A stretch of 64,000 nucleotides of DNA. Origin: Galeopsis tetrahit (Eukaryota > Streptophyta > Magnoliopsida > Lamiales > Lamiaceae). The notes beneath the pieces are model-generated. The model was given only the letters and a program-made list of their open reading frames with translations, was not told the origin of the DNA and did no database searches. The stretch covers positions 59,429,808 to 59,493,807 of the forward strand of contig OY776130.1 in the NCBI GenBank assembly GCA_963675135.1, given 5' to 3'. Positions 56,915-64,000 of this stretch are shown in pieces; the first letter of the stretch is position 1; the number at the start of each line of letters is the position of its first letter. Both the position numbers and the translations under genes were made by a program.

Positions 56915-57152
56915 CTCTTACTTTTAGTATCACTCCCCCTATACTCTGCACCAATAAAAAAATGGCCACACTTGATGATTGGCTTCTAGATGCGACTGTG
57001 ACGTGTGTGTAGCGATTTTATCAATTCGCCCTTCCTAGCCGCCGGGAAAGAGAAAGAAAGGAAACCTCTTTCTAGTCTTGTTGAGGTAGGACTTTAGCAG
57101 TGACGATGTTAAATTTGTTAACTTATGATATTAGATTTTTTTTTAATATATA
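56558..57152. other. Intergenic upstream of UGT copy 2
   Basis: Contains the small inverted-repeat element at 56663-56878 and a 30-base T run (56885-56914). No gene seen. Confidence 0.55.
56663..56878. mobile_element. Small inverted-repeat element with ACTCGAGTGCAT termini
   Basis: Ends GTCTACTTTGGACTCGAGTG and ATTCGAGTGCATAATAGAC are inverted over about 37 bp with a few mismatches. The interior has GTGTAAGT/AATATTA words like the 46-bp repeat at 30735. A similar terminus (ACTCGAGTGCATGCCATGCA) is at 30498. No clear target duplication. Confidence 0.5.
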
Positions 57153-57338
57153 CTCCTCAGTCCAATTTAGATAGATTTATTTGACTTTTAATAAAAATTA
57201 AGAAATTGTATTGAGAAAACACATTAGACAAGTAAAATTTTTTAAAATTATAAAATATTACTCTATATAAAAACAAGCCTATTTAAATTGGACATCCATA
57301 AAAGGAAAACAAGCCCTATCTAATTGGGACGGAGGGAG
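57153..57338. mobile_element. Stowaway-like MITE
   Basis: 186 bp, TA-flanked, ends CTCCTCAGTCCAATTTAGAT and CTAATTGGGACGGAGGGAG. Confidence 0.75.
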
Positions 57339-57641
57339 TATCATACTTGTAGTACCTTTTATTATATTTGAGAAAAATATAAATTATTTACTAGAACAAA
57401 AATAAAAAAACTTTTTATTGAGACAAAAAATTAAAAAAGGGTTTGAAATGCTATACTATTCTTCATTTGCCTTCTTTGTATGAACAATTATATTGAATTA
57501 GTTAGAGGTTTATCACACAACAAAATTTTCATTAAAATATGTGAATTTTTAATTATTTAATTGTGTGGGTAATTATTAAATATGGTGTTTTTTTTTTTTT
57601 CTTAATCATTTGGCGGGTTTAAGTTAACATTTGGTTGGGAC

Positions 57642-57925
57642 TAGGGTTGTTATTCGAATCGAGCATTAACGAGACTTGGCTCGGGCTCGGGCTCGGTTCG
57701 ACTCGTTTAGCTAAACGAGCCAAACTCGAGCTAGTTAGACACTCGATTTACTAACGAGTCGGCTCAAGCTCTATTTGTTAGGCTCGTATCTAATTTTTTT
57801 TAGAAAATTTCATTAGATTCGTTAAGCTCGTTAACAAGTCGAGCCGAGCTCGATTTTTGACTCGTCAATGTTATCGAGCCGAGCTCGAACTTCAAATACT
57901 CGGCTCGGCTCGAATAACAACTCTA
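57642..57925. mobile_element. hAT-type non-autonomous element rich in CTCGAGC words
   Basis: 284 bp, ends TAGGGTTGTTATTCGAATCG and CTCGAATAACAACTCTA, flanked by GTTGGGAC/ATTGGGAC (7 of 8). The interior is CTCGG/CGAGC-rich like the element at 42323-42777. Confidence 0.65.
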
Positions 57926-58195
57926 ATTGGGACCAGGCACTTATGCACCAACTACACTATGCGTCTAAATAAAAATATAACTAAAACATACGTTTCATTT
58001 AACTGAAAAACGTTAAACTGAAATGTGCAAACTAATATAACTAAAAGGTGCAACGAGTGCATTTGAAACCTTACATTTTGGTAGAGAAAGATAAGAATTT
58101 CAATTTTTATTGATTCACATCAGCATTTTATTATATATATTTTTTTTCAATCAATGCTATTACACGATCTCACCCGAGACTTGCTTACTTCATTT

Positions 58196-60035
58196 TCATC
58201 TCGTAATATGAGCAATAAAAGATTCAATTTCTCTAGAACTTTCACCACCATCTGCCATAGAAGCATTCAAAGCAACACACATCTCCTCAGCTCTTTTCCT
58301 AACCTCATCACCTTCTTCCGACCCCATCAATCTCTCAACCGCTTTCTCAACATCCCCCGCTCTCACCAAACCCTCATTCCAATCCCTAACCCTAATTCCA
58401 ACCTTAATATTCTCCGTTAAAAAAATGGCATTAATCGGTTGATCGGAATGAATAGGCCAAACTGCTAGCGGCACTCCCATGCACAAGCTCTCAAAGCACG
58501 AATTCCACCCACAATGGCTCATGAATCCGCCTACGGATTCATGAGCCATAATTTCGAGCTGCGGGGCCCATTCTCTCACCACAATTCCGTCTTCTCCCAC
58601 CCTCTCTTCAAACCCTTCTGGCAATTCTATCCTTCTAGAATCTCCGGAGAATATGTCAGCTTTATCCGCGTCTCTCAGGACCCAGATGAACTTTTTCTTG
58701 CTCGCCTCAAGCCCCAGTGCTAGCTCTCTAGCTGCTTCGTTCGTGAACGAGGTTGTCGTTCCGAACGAAACGTAGATCACTGATCTTGGAGCTTGTTTAT
58801 CTAACCAATCTAAGCATGTGTGCCATCTTCCTTCTCTAATTAAACTAGGTTTGATTGCCCATTGCTTTTTGCTCCCACTAATTTCTTCTCTTTGCATTAG
58901 ATCGAGGTACGTACGATCCAGTAATCTGCGAGTAATTAAACAATTTAAAATTCATCGAATGGCACTGCATTACAACTTAGATACTAAAATTTAATGTAAT
59001 ATTTGATAAATGATTTAATAATTGCATGTTGTGATCTTCAATCTTATTTAATACGGAGTACTACTGAAAAAATATGCATTTTTTTCAATTTTTGCACGTC
59101 TAATCAAATTATAAAGTACTCCCTCCGTCCCAGGATTTTATGCACATTTTGATCGACACGAAAATTAAAAAAAATGTAATGAAGTGATGTGTAAGGTAAA
59201 ATAAATGAGGGGTATTATTGGTAATTCATTGACTAAAGTGGAATAGATTTGACTAAAGGTAAAATAAAGGAGGAGTTTTATTGTTTTCTTTTTTTTAGTG
59301 TGCAAAAAATGTTCCCATTAAGGAAAGTATGCATAAAATCTTGGGACGGAGGAAGTATATAATTCAGATTGCGTGCATATCAAATGACTGAAAGACACAC
59401 TATTTGCGATTCAGTTGACCATACCTGCAAGTATTATGGATATCACCCGCTCTTTCCTCAATATTAGCGGACACAACGAACTCGAGGGCAGAATCGGGCA
59501 TAAATTTCGTCACGGAAGGCAAATCCTTCATACCTTGATCAACTTTAAATGGCTTTCCCACGGCTTCCCACAGTATATAGAAGAGATTGAAAGCGGATAA
59601 GCAATTAAAGGCATAAGACTCGGCATTCGGAATCATAACGGCGTCACGTGCCGCCTCAGCTATCATCCGATCGTAGATGATCACCACTCGTCGTGCTTGC
59701 AACGATATTCGTCGTGCAAAAAACCCGATTGGCTTTCGCAAGTTCATGTAGGCGTAGGCGGCTGGCGCTAGGTGCATCGGAGTTTTGTCTGACGCGTTTG
59801 GGTCGGGGTCAGGGGCGTCGATGGGAGGAGTTGGAAAATCGTGGAATTGGATTTGGGATATGGTGTTAGGTTTTAGGCCGTGGTGGCGGAGTTTGGCTTG
59901 GCGGTTGTGGGTGGCGGTCCCGAGGTAGTGTACGGGAATGTCGTGTGAGGCGATTAGGCCGGAGAGTTGGAGGAGGTGGCTTTGGCATGGGAGGGGGATC
60001 ATGATCACCGAGACTTGATGGTTTGTAGGTTCCAT
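58196..60035 (-). CDS. UGT, zeatin O-glucosyltransferase-like, intact (446 aa)
   Basis: Third member of the cluster. Exons 59425-60035 and 58196-58925 give 447 codons. The N-terminus MEPTNHQVSVIMIPLPCQSH carries the catalytic His; QFHDFPTPPIDAPDPDPNAS is the family stretch; SYAFNCLSAFNLFYILWEAVG is shared with copy 2. The PSPG box reads WAPQLEIMAHESVGGFMSHC then WNSCFESLCMGVP and WPIHSDQ. It has several residues fewer than copy 2, which I read as natural variation in loops. The intron sits after HNTC, at codon 204, a different place from copy 1. The 499-bp intron contains a 237-bp Stowaway-like MITE, so much of it is transposon. No defect seen. Acceptor specificity unknown. Confidence 0.92.
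59119..59355. mobile_element. Stowaway-like MITE inside the UGT copy 3 intron
   Basis: 237 bp, TA-flanked, ends CTCCCTCCGTCCCAGGATTT and AATCTTGGGACGGAGGAAG, strongly inverted. It makes up nearly half of the intron. Confidence 0.85.
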
Positions 60036-60534
60036 CGTATCGTGTAAACGATGTTTTTAGTAAGATATAAATTTGTATGAGACGGTTTTACGGGAAAAGT
60101 GTTTGTGTGAATTTTAGAAGAAGTGTGGGTTTGGATTTAAATGGGAACAAATGTTGAGATTTACAAATTATTTATGATTTTGCATTTGGTGTTATCTTTT
60201 TAGTTGGAACGAAAACGACAATTTCATTCGGCTAACAGTCTTAGCAATTACCGTCGGATTATTTGGACTTACATGTCTTATGGAGATAATTTTCTTAAGT
60301 TTAGAAAAAAAAATAAAAAAATAAAAAGACACGAGAAGAACTCTATTTTCCAACTAAAAAGTATTTTAATAAACGACCGTCTTTGACTCGTCGTTTCATA
60401 AGTCGAGATAAAAATTGATTCGATCAAATTAGACAACCGAAATTCAATTAAAAAAAAATTATAACTTTTATAGATTTAATATTTTCATAAAGGATGCTCT
60501 CGACCCAATAATCCCAGCCCATTACTAGTCTATT
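60036..60534. other. Intergenic upstream of UGT copy 3
   Basis: Probable promoter region; no specific motif I can support. Confidence 0.5.
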
Positions 60535-60543
60535 TAAATAGAA

Positions 60544-61312
60544 GGCCACGGATAAATGCCCCCAATTATTATGTGTTCACCCCTCACACATGAGTTCATA
60601 CCACTTATTTTTCAAAAATTACCCTCCTTATTCATAAACACTATTTTTCCTTCTACTTCACCCTTTTTTTGGATTTCTTTTCACCATGGTTCGATTTCGC
60701 ACTCACTACTCATTATTCAGTATATGTGTAATGTATTTCATTTTCGATTTTTTTTACAAAATTGCGTTTTGCAAAAACTCAGCACTGCTTCGTCGAGTTT
60801 TATGAGATTTTTTGAAAAAAAGTTTCACGTTATGAATCAAAACTCGGCCAACTTTTCCACGTTTTGATTCAAAACTCGGCGACCGAGTTTTGATTCATAA
60901 CGTGGAAATGTTGGCCGAGTTTTGAATCAAAACGTGGAAAAGTAAATCGAGTTTTGATTCATAACGTGGAACTTTTTTTCGAAAAATCTCACAAAACTCG
61001 GCGAACCAGTGCTCAGTTTTTACAAAACACGATTTTTGTAAAGAAAACTCGGAAACGAAATACACTACACATATATTCGTTACAACTACACAATCATGCA
61101 ACAATACGGTCAAATAAAATAATAATAACATGAAATATAATCAATTACAAAATAATACTATATTTTGGGTGGGGGACAAATGTAAAAAAATGTTTTTTAA
61201 TGGGTGGGGTGAACTCAACACATAGGGGTAATATAGTCTTTTTAGCTATTAGTTTAAAATATAAATGGGGGGTGGGTGTGAAGACATAATATGTGGGGGG
61301 TTATTTATGGCC
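60544..61312. mobile_element. Foldback Mutator-like element, 769 bp
   Basis: Exact 9-bp target duplication TAAATAGAA (60535-60543, 61313-61321). The ends GGCCACGGATAAATGCCCCC and GTGGGGGGTTATTTATGGCC are inverted. Inside, 60720-60893 and 60894-61085 form a second large inverted repeat, each arm about 175 bp and made of CGAGTTTTGATTCATAACG and CGTGGAA words. Much of the element could therefore fold into one hairpin. No gene. Confidence 0.88.
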
Positions 61313-61321
61313 TAAATAGAA

Positions 61322-64000
61322 TTGTAAAAGGGTGAACCAGAGCCCAATGTGTGGCCCACTAAACCATATTGAAATCCAACATTCCCGCGGCCCAACGTGT
61401 AATATGACTCATTTATTCAAATTTATTGTTCACAATTTATTAATAGGTGGACTGCACAATATATACCTTATCAATCCTAATCATATCTATTTTATTCCTA
61501 AACTAAAAAATACTTCCTCCGTCCACCTTTAATTTTCACATTTGGGAGGATGACACGAATTTTAATGAATATAATAATAATATTTTATGTAAAATTATTG
61601 ATGAAAAGTGTAAAAAAAGTAAACAGGTGAAAAGAGAAAAAAATGAAAGAAAAGTAAAAAAGTGGAGAAAGAAAGAAAAAAAAAAAGAGAGAGAGTGATA
61701 ATTGGTGTAATTTTGTGTAAAAATAGAGTTAGTTGTTAATAAATGTGGGGTACTAACTTGTAGAAAAAAAAATTAAAGCTTTAAGTCTGACCTCCGTGAT
61801 AAAATGTAAAACTTAAATAGAAGTAAATAGAATGTTTATTAAAACACGTGCATAATTTTTTTTACATTATATGATTGGAGTAAGGGAGAAAAAAAAATTG
61901 GCATAAGGATTCAGAACTTGCACAAATAACAAAATGATACTCTGAAAAAATTACAAACATATTTATGCAAGTTTGAACGAATCTAACACCTTCACAAAAC
62001 AATCAACTCCTCTAATCCAACTCAATCTATCCTAATTCAATTAAAAATGAATTCTCCCACGATTTTTTTTTAACTTGGCCATATATTTTAAACGGGGTTT
62101 AACTTATCTATTTTAGTGTAATTTGTATGGTGGAGTATTAATTTCCACAAGATTTACTCTAAGTTTTTTTTTTTCACCTTATTTCCTATTTTGATTTATA
62201 AATCCTTCACCGTCTTGATTACCTCCAACCCCACCCCGTGTCCATACAATTCTTCCAAAAAAAAAAAAAATCTAGATTAATTAAATACATAAATTAATAA
62301 CTATGGTATACTTTGAATTACAGACATGTTATAATCGATCAATTTGTATATTTTTCAAAAATCTATTAATGTATGGATATGGACATGATATGACTTAATT
62401 AGGTGTGTGTATATTCTTGAACTACACATTTCTTTTATTTTCAAATAATATTTGCCACCACATATATCAAAGAAAAAGAAAAGAAGAGCTGGGATGCATG
62501 TGGTTTTCATGGTCCCTAGCTATATGTTTCTATATATGCTGGCATTATCTACCAGCTAATAAGGGGAAAAAAAAAAAATTTAGCCCGTGACTATGGAGTT
62601 TATATTATTACATGTATTTTTTTATTCCTGTCAATTTATGATCTTGATTAATTTTTGCCCCTAGCGGCTATGTCAACGTATTTATTACCTACCAGTTGCC
62701 TAAATTCCACGTGGTCTATAACATTTTAAACACGAGGAAATAAAACAGTTGGTCCTATTAAATATCGGATTATATGTCTATTTTGGACATTTAACAACGA
62801 TGAATTATCATGTAGCTAATTTATTTAATATTTAAAAATAGTTTTCTAGTATTTTATTCTTTGTACCTTAACTTGTAGCATTGAGATATTGTTATAGGTG
62901 AGATATTTTATACTCAAACTTGTATTCTCCACCCCAAAAACAAGCCCAAAACAGAACCACATCTAAAGTACGTAGCAAAAGGTTCATAACAAAGAAAAAG
63001 GAAAATTTATAATTTTAATGACGAAATAAGATCATGTGATGAAAACGATAGGCCAACATTGAGATATGTCTTTGGTTAAACTCTCAAATCTAAGATATCG
63101 AAAACACGGGACGACAGGGTCCCATAATAGATACCAAAAGTGGGGAAAAAATACATAAAATGTAGTATATAATTAAACACCATAATATAGTATATAATTA
63201 AACACCATAATATATATTAAAAATAGATTATACTCCACCTATAGTATATATTACGTTCGAAAATTATTTATTTTGTTATTTTAGTTGTTCAGCTAAAGTT
63301 TTTTTTTTGGCAAAAACATATTATTTCTCTCCATTTTTTTTCTTTTCTACATTTCTCTTTGTTATCTACACGGAGTATATTTTTTAAACAACGTGCAAAA
63401 AATAAAAGAACAACTTTCGAAGGAATGGAAAAAATATTTTACAATAGATTATATAAAAAAATTACTTTTTAATAAATATTTAATAGTACGTGTGTATAAT
63501 TACTCAACATGTATTACAAAATTATGATGCTATCTGTTTTTTTTTTTTTTGATAGGGTTATGCTATTTGATTTTTTTTTTTTTATTATTATAGAAAATCA
63601 GTGTGTAAAAAATAAGTGGACAACTTTCAAATGAAGTATAATATGTGGTATTTTATAGTGCATATAACTTTTCAATATGTAGTTTTGTAAATATTCAAAA
63701 TTTTATATACTATATGTTAAATAGAATAATTATTAATTAGTTTATAGTATATGTGTGATGTACGTGTTTGTTATATATATGTTACATTTAAAAAAATTAA
63801 AATTGTTAGCATGTGTTTTGTTATATGTTGCATTCAGAGAAATGTGGGGGCATGTAGCAAGCCTTGATTCTTAATAATTTGGCAATATATAGATCTGTAT
63901 TTGAGGATTTTTATTTATTTATTTTAACACGTGCCCTTTTAAAAAAAATAGGAATGAGGCAACCAACTTTTGGTTTATAGACTATAGTTGGTCCATTTGA
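61322..64000. other. AT-rich region to the window end, no gene found
   Basis: Contains a possible degenerate MITE from 61512 (CTTCCTCCGTCCACCTTTAA) and short A/T runs. A direct repeat of about 25 bp (CATAATATAGTATATAATTA-AACAC words) is at 63160-63210. No credible open frame. Confidence 0.6.

Noticed and set aside
62405..62590. 61-residue plus-strand frame
   Set aside because: Isolated, AT-rich, no motif and no splice context.

Overview
This is nuclear DNA from a flowering plant. Genes are split by GT-AG introns, gene families are plant-specific (zeatin O-glucosyltransferase-like UGTs, an autoinhibited Ca2+-ATPase, a KT-type nucleotide-sugar transporter), and the AT-rich spaces are full of plant transposons. 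The protein flavour suggests a eudicot, perhaps an asterid such as Lamiales; that last step is an impression and was not tested.

Layout. 1-1448 (-): the 5' four exons of S-formylglutathione hydrolase, cut by the window edge. 1935-6942 (-): a complete young Ty1/copia element. 7425-9280 (-): cytosolic-type NAD-glycerol-3-phosphate dehydrogenase. 11097-12505 (+): a small coiled-coil protein of unknown function. 13869-15749 (-): a Rho-N/SAP-like domain protein. 16.9-20.1 kb: gene-free, with a Helitron-like element and several MITEs. 20127-21547 (+): UUAT1-like Golgi sugar-nucleotide transporter. 22383-28329 (-): ACA4/ACA11-like Ca2+-ATPase. 28.4-33.4 kb: AT-rich with no gene found. 33463-35607 (-): MAM33/p32 mitochondrial protein with a LINE fragment in its first intron. 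37.75-60.04 kb (-): three UGT genes of one family (one frameshifted, two intact). 61.3-64 kb: no gene found.

The most striking part is 35.7-61.3 kb, where Mutator-like (MULE) DNA has invaded the UGT cluster. I find five elements bounded by exact 9-bp target-site duplications: 35707-36146, 36239-37244, 43672-52718, 52859-54043 and 60544-61312. The 9-kb element has 42-bp perfect terminal inverted repeats. It carries a transposase gene whose 3' exons encode an OTU-type cysteine protease and, facing it on the other strand, an intact plant mobile domain (PMD) gene. Both genes start with a tiny exon followed by an intron full of repeats built on ATGTTCGAA, and a 121-bp minisatellite with the same core lies between their 3' ends. 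The 1.2-kb neighbour has the same termini in opposite orientation and the same repeat intron, but a GC-rich tandem repeat in place of genes. It sits in one copy of a local tandem duplication; the other copy keeps the empty site, which orders the events.

Host genes here are mostly unrelated housekeeping functions (formaldehyde detoxification, glycerol-3-phosphate supply, wall-precursor transport, Ca2+ pumping, a mitochondrial protein). Only the UGTs form a functional cluster. Exon coordinates were worked out by reading splice sites and frame by hand; phases add up for every gene model given.
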